A stretch of DNA of 64,000 nt, from positions 1-64,000 of the forward strand of contig CAJXOU010000009.1 of NCBI GenBank assembly GCA_913057645.1, read 5' to 3'. Positions 8,183 through 15,539 of this stretch are shown in pieces. Positions within the stretch are counted from its first letter, which is position 1. Each line of letters opens with the position of its first letter. Below the pieces are notes generated by a model. The model was not told where the DNA came from. It saw nothing but the letters and a program-made list of their open reading frames with translations, and did not search any database. Source of the DNA: an uncultured Rhodobiaceae bacterium (lineage in GTDB: Bacteria > Pseudomonadota > Alphaproteobacteria > Parvibaculales > Parvibaculaceae). The translations under genes were made by a program, and so were the position numbers.

Positions 8183-9352
8183 TCAGAGCGCCGTCTTCAG
8201 AAACGAAACCACGTCGTCCGCGGTCTCGATGGGGCGCGGGTTCGTGCGGGTCCAGATGTCGTGCATGATCGCTTCCGCGAGGTGCGGAAGATCGCTCTCC
8301 TTGACGCCGACCTCGCCGAGACTGCGCGGCATGCCGAGCCCGCGAATGAGCTTGTCCGCGGCAGCGCTGGCGCTTCCCGTCGCGCCGAGCGCTGTGGCGA
8401 TCCGCTTCTGCCGCTCGCCATTGACGCTTTCATTCCAGGCAAGCGCGTAGGGCGCCATGACGCAGCTCGTATGCCCATGCGGCACGTCGAAGGTGCCGCC
8501 GAGCGCATGACCCGTCGCATGGCTGATCCCCATCGGCACGCCGGCGACGACCGGGATCATGGATTGCCAGGCGCCGATCTGGCATTTGAGGCGGCCGTCG
8601 AGATCCTTCGCATCGGCTTTCGCGCGCGGCAAGCCCTCCGCGAGGTTGCGAAGCGCATTCTCGGCGACGCCGTCGCAGAACTCGTTGGAGTGGAACGAGC
8701 CGAGCGTCTCCATCGCGTGGTCGAGGGCGCGGACGCCGGTCGAGAGCCACAGCCATTCGGGCGTGTAGACCGTCATCGCGGGGTCGAGCACCACGGCGAC
8801 GGGCGCCATCAGCCGGTGCTGGTAGCCCTGCTTCAGTTTCGCCTTCTCGTCCGTCGCGCCACTCAGCGCATTGAACTCACCGCCCGACAGCGTCGTCGGC
8901 ACGCAGACGGCACGGACATCCGGTCCCTCGAAGGCGGGGAGCACCACGGCACCGTCGCCGCCCACATACATGTGGTAGGGCTCCATGTCGTCATGGGTCT
9001 CGAGATCGTGCTTGAGGCAGAGCGTGACGATCTTCGCGGCGTCGGTGATCGAGCCGCCGCCGATGGAGACGATGAGGTCCGCCTTCGCGGCGCGCGCCTG
9101 CGCGGCCGCCTCGAGCACGGCGGCGCGCGGCGCATGCGCGGGCATGCCGTCATAGATGCCGGCATGACGCCGGCCGAGCGCCTTTGCGATCTTCGCGATC
9201 TCGTCGGTCTCGCGGTTGAGGGTGCGGCTCGCCATCACGAAGACGTGGGCCGCGCCCTGCGTTTCCGCTTCCTCGGCAATGGCCTCCGCCGCGGGCCGCC
9301 CGACAAAGACGCGCTCCGTGGCCGTCTGCGAATAGGTCGCGCCGGCGGACAT
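8183..9352 (-). CDS. Iron-containing alcohol dehydrogenase
   Basis: A 389-residue group III NAD(P)-dependent dehydrogenase. The dinucleotide-binding GGGS is at about residues 97-100 (SIGGGSITDAAK). Metal-binding His residues appear in ALDHAMET, SHATGHALGG and VPHGHTS. It would oxidise an alcohol or reduce a ketone or maleylacetate-type substrate. It is the first gene of the minus-strand operon and diverges from the luciferase-like monooxygenase across 161 bp. An oxygenase/dehydrogenase/CoA-ligase set is thus grouped around one regulatory region. Confidence 0.88.
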   Translation of the reverse strand: MSAGATYSQTATERVFVGRPAAEAIAEEAETQGAAHVFVMASRTLNRETDEIAKIAKALGRRHAGIYDGMPAHAPRAAVLEAAAQARAAKADLIVSIGGGSITDAAKIVTLCLKHDLETHDDMEPYHMYVGGDGAVVLPAFEGPDVRAVCVPTTLSGGEFNALSGATDEKAKLKQGYQHRLMAPVAVVLDPAMTVYTPEWLWLSTGVRALDHAMETLGSFHSNEFCDGVAENALRNLAEGLPRAKADAKDLDGRLKCQIGAWQSMIPVVAGVPMGISHATGHALGGTFDVPHGHTSCVMAPYALAWNESVNGERQKRIATALGATGSASAAADKLIRGLGMPRSLGEVGVKESDLPHLAEAIMHDIWTRTNPRPIETADDVVSFLKTAL

Positions 9353-9513
9353 GTTTCCTCCCCATTCTCGTTCCGCCGAGCATAGCCGCTGTGCAGATAC
9401 CCGTCAGTATATAAAATTGATGCTCGGTAAAAATCCGCTGTTCAGGCCGAACGGCAAGCGTCATACTTGGACCAAATGGAACCAGAAAAACAAAACCCCG
9501 GGGAGAAGCGTCC

Positions 9514-10764
9514 ATGAAATTCGGAGTGTTCTACGAACTGCAATTGCCGAAGCCCTGGAACGAGGGCGACGAACAGCGGCTGTTCCACGAGGCGCTGGAA
9601 CAAATCGTGCTGGCCGACAGGCTCGGCTTCGACCATGCCTGGGAAGTGGAACATCACTTCCTCGACGAATATTCGCATTCCTCCTCGCCGGAAGTGTTTC
9701 TCGCGGCGGCGGCGTCCGTCACGAAGAACATCCGCCTCGGCCACGGCATCCGCCAGGTGATCCCGAATTACAACCATCCGGCGCGAACGGCGGAAGGCCT
9801 CGCGACGCTCGACATCATGTCGAACGGGCGCGTCGAATTCGGCATCGGCGAGGGCGCGACGCGATTGGAGCTTGGCGGCTTCCACATTCCCGCGAAGGAA
9901 AAGCGTGCCATGGCCATCGAGGCGGGCGAGCAGATCGCCAACATGATGGCGCTCGACCCTTATCCCGGCTTCGAGGGGAAGTATTTCTCGATGCCCTGCC
10001 GCAACGTGCTGCCGAAGCCGGTGCAGAAGCCGCATCCGCCGATGTGGATGGCCTGCACCAACCGTGACACGATCCGCGTGGCGGCGTCGCTGGGCGTCGG
10101 CGCGCTCGCCTTCTCCTTCGTCGATCCGGAAGAGGCGAAGAACTGGTCCGACATCTATTACGGCATCATCAAGTCGGACGAATGCAGGCCGATCGGTCAT
10201 ACGGTGAATGCGAACATCGCGATGGTTTCGAACTTTTCGCTGCATGAGGACCGCGAGGAAGCGATCCGCCGTGGCCATGAGGGTTTCGAATTCTTCGGCT
10301 ATGCGCTGAACGCGCTCGTCGCGCACGACACGGTGCCGGGCCGCACCGACATGTGGGGCGACTACATCAAGGCGCGCGGTAACCGCACGCAGGAAGTGAT
10401 CGACGCGGCGAAGCGCGCCGACGCGATTGCGACGGGTATCGGCACGCCGGACGACATGCGTGCCCACCTGCGCGCCTTCCAGAATGCGGGCGTCGACCAG
10501 GTGATCTTCATGCAGCAGGCCGGCCGCAACAAGCATGCGGACATCTGCGAGTCGCTCGAACTCTTCGCGTCCGACGTCATGCCGGAATTCAAGCAGGAAG
10601 CCGCTGCCCGCGAAGCGAAGAAGCAGAAGGAACTTGCGCCCTACATCGAGGCGGCGCTGAAGCGCAAGAACTGGATGAAACCGCTGGAAGACCACGAGAT
10701 CCCCGTGGTGCAGGCCTCCGTCAAACAGGCGCAGGTGAACCAGAGCACAAGCGCGGCGGAGTAA
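9514..10764 (+). CDS. Luciferase-like flavin-dependent monooxygenase (LLM class)
   Basis: A 416-residue (beta/alpha)8 flavin monooxygenase of the bacterial luciferase superfamily. Such enzymes use FMNH2 and O2 to hydroxylate, desulfonate or insert oxygen into substrates. Visible landmarks are MKFGVFYELQLP, EHHFLDEYSHSSSPE, RLGHGIRQVIPNYNHPAR and GRVEFGIGEG. The C-terminal tail from about residue 350 is long and Lys/Glu-rich. A GGGGAGAAG ribosome site precedes the ATG. No dedicated flavin reductase gene is adjacent. The convincing substrate context is the divergent dehydrogenase/CoA-ligase operon. Confidence 0.88.
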   Translation: MKFGVFYELQLPKPWNEGDEQRLFHEALEQIVLADRLGFDHAWEVEHHFLDEYSHSSSPEVFLAAAASVTKNIRLGHGIRQVIPNYNHPARTAEGLATLDIMSNGRVEFGIGEGATRLELGGFHIPAKEKRAMAIEAGEQIANMMALDPYPGFEGKYFSMPCRNVLPKPVQKPHPPMWMACTNRDTIRVAASLGVGALAFSFVDPEEAKNWSDIYYGIIKSDECRPIGHTVNANIAMVSNFSLHEDREEAIRRGHEGFEFFGYALNALVAHDTVPGRTDMWGDYIKARGNRTQEVIDAAKRADAIATGIGTPDDMRAHLRAFQNAGVDQVIFMQQAGRNKHADICESLELFASDVMPEFKQEAAAREAKKQKELAPYIEAALKRKNWMKPLEDHEIPVVQASVKQAQVNQSTSAAE

Positions 10765-10783
10765 ATCCAGCTGAAGTTGTTGA

Positions 10784-10809
10784 GGGGCCGCGCCGGTTGC
10801 GCGGCCTTT
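10784..10809 (+). terminator. Terminator after LLM monooxygenase gene
   Basis: An 8-bp GC stem (10786-10793 with 10799-10806, loop CGGTT) is followed by TTT. It lies 20 bp beyond the stop. Confidence 0.7.
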
Positions 10810-10822
10810 CGCACATGTTTAG

Positions 10823-10836
10823 TGTGTATCTACACA
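10823..10836. promoter_or_regulatory. Putative MarR operator upstream of marR-type gene
   Basis: TGTGTA-TC-TACACA is a 14-bp palindrome 14 bp before the MarR start codon. Its core GTGTATCTACAC differs by one base from the core of the 18-bp palindrome at 12665-12682, in front of the convergent iron-sulfur gene. This suggests one regulator binds both and autoregulates. Confidence 0.65.
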
Positions 10837-10850
10837 AAACCGGGTGAAAC

Positions 10851-11285
10851 ATGAGCCAGACAGTCACCGAACAGGACGTGCGCGAGAACTGTGCTGCTCT
10901 GAGAGCGCGAATGGCGGCGCGGAAACTGACGCGGAGCTATGACAAGGCGCTGAAGCCCGCCGGTCTCAAGATTACGCAGTTCACGCTGCTGATCGCGGTC
11001 GAGGAAGGCAGCGTGAAATCGCTGACCGCGCTTGCCGACATGCTGGCGCTGGAGCGTTCGAGCCTCGTGCGCAATGTGAAGCTGCTGGAGGACGAGGGGC
11101 TGATCGAGGCGGCGCCGAGCGGCGAGGGCCGGTCGCTCGGGCTGAAGCTCACGAAAGCAGGCCGGAAGAAACTCACCCAGGCGCTGCCGCTCTGGCGCGA
11201 GGCGCAGACCCATGTGGAAACGGCGCTCGGCCAGAACTGGCCGGCGGTGAAGAAGTCGCTCCACCAGCTGATCCAGAAGACCTGA
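10851..11285 (+). CDS. MarR family transcriptional regulator
   Basis: A 144-residue winged-helix regulator. The recognition region spans about residues 50-100 (LTALADMLALERSSLVRNVKLLEDEGLIE, then the wing with GEGRS and LTKAGRK). An N-terminal Cys in ENCAALRAR and flanking helices form the dimer interface. It is convergent with the QueG-like/SCP2 gene, with only 3 bp between the stop codons. Both genes carry near-identical palindromes upstream, so this protein is likely to repress itself and that gene until a ligand binds. Confidence 0.88.
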   Translation: MSQTVTEQDVRENCAALRARMAARKLTRSYDKALKPAGLKITQFTLLIAVEEGSVKSLTALADMLALERSSLVRNVKLLEDEGLIEAAPSGEGRSLGLKLTKAGRKKLTQALPLWREAQTHVETALGQNWPAVKKSLHQLIQKT

Positions 11286-11288
11286 TCG

Positions 11289-12650
11289 TCAGGCTTCCAC
11301 CCGGTAGACCGGGAAGCAGTTCCGTATTGCCTCCGCCTTCTCCATGTCGCCGCCGAATATGGCGCCGCTTTGCGCTACTGCCTCGCCAAGCGAGAGCCCG
11401 TCGCGGAAGATCGAATGGAGCGTCTGCCAGTCGAGTGTGAGGGAGGCGTCGTTCGTCTCGGGCGCCTTGAACTCCACCTCGAGTTTTGAATTGCGCACGC
11501 GGATCGTTGCATGAAGCGGCCCGTGATCGGAAACGGAGAGCGCGAGCGTCGCATCGAGGCCGCGCGCCTTTCGCCGCTGGAAGGTGAGCGTGAGGCCGAA
11601 CAGGAAGGAGAAGGGATTGTCGGACGGGATGTTGTAGTCGACGAGCTTCACTTCCTTCGTCTTGAGGCGCTTCGGCACGCTCTCCTCCGCGTCGGAATTC
11701 TTCAGCACATAGACGGTCTCGGGCTTCGCCAGCAGCGGATCGAGAATGCGTTTGCGGTATTCGACCTTGTCTTCGATGTAGGGGCCGAGCACGTCGGAGC
11801 CCGCCGGGCAGACGCTCAGGCAATAAGCGGCCTTGTAGCCCGGCTTGAAGGAAAGGCTCTGCCACATGGAGACGCTTTCGCCGGGCGGCACGCGGGCGTC
11901 GTAGTCGTCGGCGTCCTTCGCCTCCACGACCTCGTGAACCCAGTCGACGAAGCCGCCCATGAACTCGCGGTAGTTGTGCGTGTAACAGGCGGAGAAGTTG
12001 AACGACCCGTCCATGCCGATGGCTTCGACCGGGCAGGCGGCGACACAGAGCTTGCAGTCGAGGCAGGGCGCATAGTCGAGCGGCACGGAGGGCACATCGA
12101 TTTCGCGGTCGATGACGATGGTGCCGAGCAGAATGAAGCTGCCGAAGCGCGGATGGATCACGTTGCGGTGGAGGCCCATCCTGCCGAGGCCGGCGGCTTC
12201 CGCGATCGGCTTGTGCGAGATGACGCGCATGCCGGCCGGATAGGCCTGCGCCTCCATCGGGAAGGCGGCGGCGGGATTGACCGCGCCGAAGCCCATCGCC
12301 TCGAGTTTCCTGACGGCCTTCCGCGCGACATGGTTCACATCGTCGTAGGTCTGGTGGAACTCCTCGTTCGCGACCGAGCGGACGGAAGTCCTGACCGTGT
12401 CGCGGTTCATGCGGACGACGAAACTGACAAGCGTCCTGGCGTTCGGCAGCAGCGCCGAGATCCAGGCCTGCTGGTCGGCAACCGCGGGATCGGAAACGGC
12501 GACGAAGCCGCAATCGTCCGCGCCGCATTCGAGCATGAGTTCCCGCAGGCTTTCGGATGTGATCGCTTCCGCTTCTGCGGCGCCATTCGCGCGCCAGCGC
12601 GCGACATCGGGATGCTCTCCCCCGGCGAGATCATGGGCCATGGCGTCCAT
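11289..12650 (-). CDS. QueG-like 4Fe-4S reductase fused to an SCP2-like domain
   Basis: A 453-residue protein. Residues 30-290 resemble the iron-sulfur module of epoxyqueuosine reductase/reductive dehalogenase-type proteins: C196-x2-C199-x2-C202-x3-C206, a Cys at 222, and a second group C277-x3-C281. The AAGLGRMGLHRN motif near 151-162 is typical of the family. Residues from about 345 to the end (FGLTLTFQRRKA, DWQTLHSIFRDGLS, SGAIFGGDMEKA) look like a sterol-carrier-protein-2 lipid-binding domain. No twin-arginine signal is seen, so it is cytosolic. Function is unknown: a reductase acting on a hydrophobic, carrier-bound substrate is inferred. Confidence 0.75.
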   Translation of the reverse strand: MDAMAHDLAGGEHPDVARWRANGAAEAEAITSESLRELMLECGADDCGFVAVSDPAVADQQAWISALLPNARTLVSFVVRMNRDTVRTSVRSVANEEFHQTYDDVNHVARKAVRKLEAMGFGAVNPAAAFPMEAQAYPAGMRVISHKPIAEAAGLGRMGLHRNVIHPRFGSFILLGTIVIDREIDVPSVPLDYAPCLDCKLCVAACPVEAIGMDGSFNFSACYTHNYREFMGGFVDWVHEVVEAKDADDYDARVPPGESVSMWQSLSFKPGYKAAYCLSVCPAGSDVLGPYIEDKVEYRKRILDPLLAKPETVYVLKNSDAEESVPKRLKTKEVKLVDYNIPSDNPFSFLFGLTLTFQRRKARGLDATLALSVSDHGPLHATIRVRNSKLEVEFKAPETNDASLTLDWQTLHSIFRDGLSLGEAVAQSGAIFGGDMEKAEAIRNCFPVYRVEA

Positions 12651-12664
12651 CTCCGTATTGTTGG

Positions 12665-12682
12665 ATAGTGTATATACACTAT
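12665..12682. promoter_or_regulatory. 18-bp perfect palindrome upstream of the QueG-like/SCP2 gene
   Basis: ATAGTGTAT is followed at once by its exact reverse complement. It lies 14 bp upstream of the start codon at 12650. The core GTGTATATACAC matches the MarR-gene site at 10824-10835 in 11 of 12 positions. Confidence 0.7.
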
Positions 12683-12856
12683 AAGAAGGGCCGCCGGTTC
12701 CGGCAAGAACCTTGCCCGGAGAAATTATGCGTACTTGAGATACGTAAACTGGAAATCGGGCCCCCGAAGCGTTAGGCTCGGACGAGGGCGACCCGGGGGG
12801 AGCCGGGCCGCCGAAGAGAAACCGGGCAAACCGGCGTCTGAACCAAAGGGGGAGAA

Positions 12857-13705
12857 ATGCCGAAGGGAAAGATCGACCTGGACGCGAAATACGCGGATTT
12901 CGAACGCGACGGCTATGTGATCTTCGAAAATGTGATCGAGCCGGACCTCGTCGCCGAGATCAAGGACGCGTTGCTGCGCGTCGAGCGCGACAACGATATG
13001 GGCTTTCGTGACACGGACTTCGAAGGCAAGCGCACGGTGCGCATCTACAACCTGCTGGCTCACGGGCCCACCTTCTGGAAGATACCGGTCCACGAGGCGA
13101 CGCTGCCCTTCGCCGAGAAGGTGCTCGACGAGGAACTACAGGTTTCGTCGGTGAGCTCGATCACGCTGTGTCCGGGGCAGGGCGCGCAGCCTCTTCATGC
13201 GGACGATCAGTTGATCCCGGTACCGAAGCCGCACCAGCCCTTCACTCTGAATTGCGTCTGGGCGATTTCCGATTTCACGGAAGAGAACGGCGCGACGCGG
13301 CTCGTGCCCGGCAGTCACAAGGCGAGCGGCATGCCGGACTACGATATCGATTGCGATACCGTGGCGGGCGAGATGCCGGCGGGCTCGGTGCTCTTCTGGC
13401 ATGGCAGCCTCTGGCATGCAGGCGGCACCAACCGCTCGCAGGATCGCCGCTTCTGCGTCGCGAACTATTATTGCGCGGGCTTCATGCGCCAGCAGGAGAA
13501 CCAGCAGCTCGGCATTCCGCTCGACGAGGCGCGAAAATTTCCGCGGCGGCTGCAGGAGCTCTGCGGTTACTCCGTCTATCGGGGTCTCTACGGCCATGTC
13601 GACAACGAGGACCCGATTTCGATGCTTGGCAGGCAGGACGGCTCGAAGCTGATCTGGCAGCGCAGCTACGACGAAATGTACGAGGACAAGACGGCAGCTG
13701 ATTAA
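12857..13705 (+). CDS. Phytanoyl-CoA dioxygenase (PhyH) family protein
   Basis: A 282-residue Fe(II)/2-oxoglutarate-dependent dioxygenase with a double-stranded beta-helix. The facial triad is visible as H114-A-D116 and a distal His at 187 (SLWHAGG), with an Arg-rich stretch at 193-198 for 2-oxoglutarate. It would hydroxylate a lipid, terpenoid or CoA-linked substrate. A GGGGGAGA ribosome site precedes ATG 12857. It diverges from the QueG-like/SCP2 gene across 206 bp containing the palindrome and may share its control. Confidence 0.88.
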   Translation: MPKGKIDLDAKYADFERDGYVIFENVIEPDLVAEIKDALLRVERDNDMGFRDTDFEGKRTVRIYNLLAHGPTFWKIPVHEATLPFAEKVLDEELQVSSVSSITLCPGQGAQPLHADDQLIPVPKPHQPFTLNCVWAISDFTEENGATRLVPGSHKASGMPDYDIDCDTVAGEMPAGSVLFWHGSLWHAGGTNRSQDRRFCVANYYCAGFMRQQENQQLGIPLDEARKFPRRLQELCGYSVYRGLYGHVDNEDPISMLGRQDGSKLIWQRSYDEMYEDKTAAD

Positions 13706-13725
13706 CAGGGCCGGGTCCGGACAAT

Positions 13726-13786
13726 CGGGCGGGAACGGTTATGGAGACGCTGCAGCGGCGGCTCTTCATGGAACCGTTTCCGCCCG
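13726..13786. repeat. Long inverted repeat, 15-bp arms
   Basis: Arms at 13726-13740 (CGGGCGGGAACGGTT) and 13772-13786 match as inverted repeats with one G-T-compatible mismatch around a 31-bp loop. It begins 20 bp after the PhyH stop. There is no T-run, so it could be a weak terminator, an mRNA 3'-end stabiliser or a protein-binding site. Confidence 0.5.
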
Positions 13787-13876
13787 AACGCATTTAAGAG
13801 GGAATGGTCCGGCAGCGTCATGCCGCGAAACGGGCGCGGCTGCGCCGACAAGGCCCACGATCAACGGGAGAGAGAC

Positions 13877-14422
13877 ATGAAACATTCCCCAAAATATCTG
13901 CTCGGAACAGCTGCCGTGGCGGCGCTGCTGGTGGTCGCGGCGTGCGATCAGAACGAAGAAGAGCAGACGGGTGACGCGGTCGGCGAGATGGAATCCTCGG
14001 AAACGGCGGTGCCGCTGACGAGCGAGCCGGGCGATGCGACGCCGGGCGCGATGGACGAGACAGCCGACAGCACCATGCCCGCGGGCGACATGCCGGAAAG
14101 CGAAATGCCGGCAAGCGACATGGACGAAAACGACATGTCCATGGGCGAGGAAGCGGCCGCCGAAAACACCGATGCCGAGACCATTGCCGGTACGGAGGGC
14201 GGCGAAGCCGCGGCGGACTGCCAGGCAGCGGCCGATGCGCTCGACAGCTCATGGACCGGCAAGCCCTATGCGGACGCCGAGACTGAAATTTCGGAGAATG
14301 AGGACGTCGAAACCATTCGCGTGATCCGCCCGGACGAAGCGGTCACGCAGGATTTCCGCACCGACCGGTTGAATGTCGAGCTGGACGCGGACGACAACAT
14401 TACCCGTATCTATTGCGGCTGA
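13877..14422 (+). CDS. Lipoprotein with acidic Met-rich linker and I78-type inhibitor-like domain
   Basis: A 181-residue protein. The signal peptide ends in a lipobox V-A-A-C23. Residues 24-110 are low-complexity, rich in Asp, Glu, Ala and Met, with a repeated M-P/S-D/E pattern (MPAGD, MPESE, MPASD). Residues from about 112 to 181 resemble the peptidase inhibitor I78 family: an initial Cys, WTGKPY, then VIRPDEAVTQDFR, RLNVELD and a terminal Y-C-G. The two Cys of that domain could form a disulfide. It is expected to be tethered to the outer or inner membrane facing the periplasm. The protease target is unknown; domain assignment is by motif recall. Confidence 0.7.
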   Translation: MKHSPKYLLGTAAVAALLVVAACDQNEEEQTGDAVGEMESSETAVPLTSEPGDATPGAMDETADSTMPAGDMPESEMPASDMDENDMSMGEEAAAENTDAETIAGTEGGEAAADCQAAADALDSSWTGKPYADAETEISENEDVETIRVIRPDEAVTQDFRTDRLNVELDADDNITRIYCG

Positions 14423-14447
14423 CCTGAGCGGGTGAGGTCCGTTCGCT

Positions 14448-14975
14448 CTAGCGGACGGGCCTCACTGGATTGCTGCCGTCCCAGCCGATGGCGGCCTTGC
14501 GGATGTGTTCGAAGAACGGCCCCTTCGAGCCGCTGATATCCGACATTTCGATCACGGTTCCGGGATGCGTCTCGGTGTCGAAATAGACGAAGCGGCCCGG
14601 GGCGCCGCCGATCTGCCCTTCATGGCCGACCTTGTAGCCTGCCGCAATCGCGCGGTCGTAGGCGGCCTGGTAGTCGGTCGTCCAGTAAGACATGTGCTGC
14701 AGCCCTTCGCGCCCCGCATTCAGGAAATCCAAATACATCGACGGTGCGTCGTTGCGCTGCTGGATGAGTTCGATCTGAAGGTCGCCCGTGTTGCCGAGGG
14801 CGATGCTCATCTCGACCGGCGAGGGTTTGCCCTTGTAGGTGAACCAGTCGCATGTCACGCGGTCGATGTAATAGAACGGGCCGACGCCGAGGACTTCCGT
14901 CCAGTGCTTCAGCGCCGCCTCGATGTCGCGCACGACATAGCCGTTCTGGCAGACCTTCCCGAAAAAGCGGCTCAT
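14448..14975 (-). CDS. VOC (glyoxalase/dioxygenase fold) family protein
   Basis: A 175-residue vicinal-oxygen-chelate protein with paired beta-alpha-beta-beta-beta modules. Landmarks include NGYVVRDIEAALKHW at residues 11-25, GPFYYIDR, an LGNTGDLQIELIQ strand carrying the expected Glu ligand, LQHMSYWTTD with a possible metal His, and a final VIEMSD with another Glu. Related proteins include glyoxalase I and methylmalonyl-CoA epimerase-like enzymes; the substrate is unknown. It lies 14 bp downstream of ccdB and may be read through from the toxin-antitoxin promoter. Confidence 0.82.
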   Translation of the reverse strand: MSRFFGKVCQNGYVVRDIEAALKHWTEVLGVGPFYYIDRVTCDWFTYKGKPSPVEMSIALGNTGDLQIELIQQRNDAPSMYLDFLNAGREGLQHMSYWTTDYQAAYDRAIAAGYKVGHEGQIGGAPGRFVYFDTETHPGTVIEMSDISGSKGPFFEHIRKAAIGWDGSNPVRPVR

Positions 14976-14989
14976 GTTTCCTGTCTCCG

Positions 14990-15307
14990 TCAGATGCCGG
15001 TCACGAGGAAGTCGACCGCAGCAATGATGTCGTCGCGCCGGCTTGCAAGGGACATTACGATGTCGCCGCCGAGAAAGGACGAAGAGATGCCGGCGATTTC
15101 AAGCGTGGACAGGACGAGCTTCAGTCCCTCGATATCGAAAACCGGATTGAGCCGCGAAATCGGCAGCTCTACGCGCGACAGAGGGACAAGCGGGGCGACG
15201 ACGCGCAGTGTGCGGGTTGCGATCTGGTCGTGCTGGAGAAGCAGGAAGTAGGGGATGGCCTCACGGCTGGCCGCATGTTTGTTCCGGTAGACGTCGAATT
15301 GCGCCAT
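14990..15307 (-). CDS. ccdB: CcdB family toxin
   Basis: A 105-residue protein aligning by eye with CcdB: a MxQFDVYRN start, VVAPLVPL in the second strand region, LNPVFDIEG in the middle, SLASRRDDIIAAVDFL near the C-terminus and a terminal T-G-I. CcdB of the F plasmid poisons DNA gyrase, and its last residues W-G-I are needed for that. Here the Trp position is Thr, as in several chromosomal homologues. The gene starts 10 bp after ccdA. Confidence 0.85.
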   Translation of the reverse strand: MAQFDVYRNKHAASREAIPYFLLLQHDQIATRTLRVVAPLVPLSRVELPISRLNPVFDIEGLKLVLSTLEIAGISSSFLGGDIVMSLASRRDDIIAAVDFLVTGI

Positions 15308-15317
15308 TCAAGTATCC

Positions 15318-15539
15318 TCAGAAACGGCGCAGCCCGTCGCTCCATATACCGTCCCGCTCAATCCGGCGATTGAAAGCCTCAATGGCTTCCTTGTTCTCTT
15401 CTTGCCAGCGGCGGCGCTCCTCCTCACGGGACCTTTCCCGAAGGACTTCTTCCAGCGTTGCGGACAGGTTGATTTCCATCTCCTTCGCCTTCGCGAGGAG
15501 CTCCGCATCCACCGACAGATTGACTGCTTTCTTTGCCAT
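15318..15539 (-). CDS. ccdA: CcdA family antitoxin
   Basis: A 73-residue protein. The N-terminus is a ribbon-helix-helix DNA-binding fold (KAVNLSVDAELLAKAKEME, residues 4-22). The C-terminal toxin-wrapping tail ends NRRIERDGIWSDGLRRF, matching the CcdA pattern of an acidic/basic helix followed by W/F-D-x-R-x-F. Two starts are possible, ATG 15545 (MRM-AKK) or ATG 15539; both lie within the operator repeat. It would bind CcdB and repress its own promoter, with CcdB as corepressor. Confidence 0.88.
   Translation of the reverse strand: MAKKAVNLSVDAELLAKAKEMEINLSATLEEVLRERSREEERRRWQEENKEAIEAFNRRIERDGIWSDGLRRF

Noticed and set aside
5830-9385. Two long plus-strand frames (over 600 codons each) across 5.8-9.4 kb
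   Set aside because: Antisense to the acyl-CoA ligase, TetR and alcohol dehydrogenase genes, with no recognisable domain.
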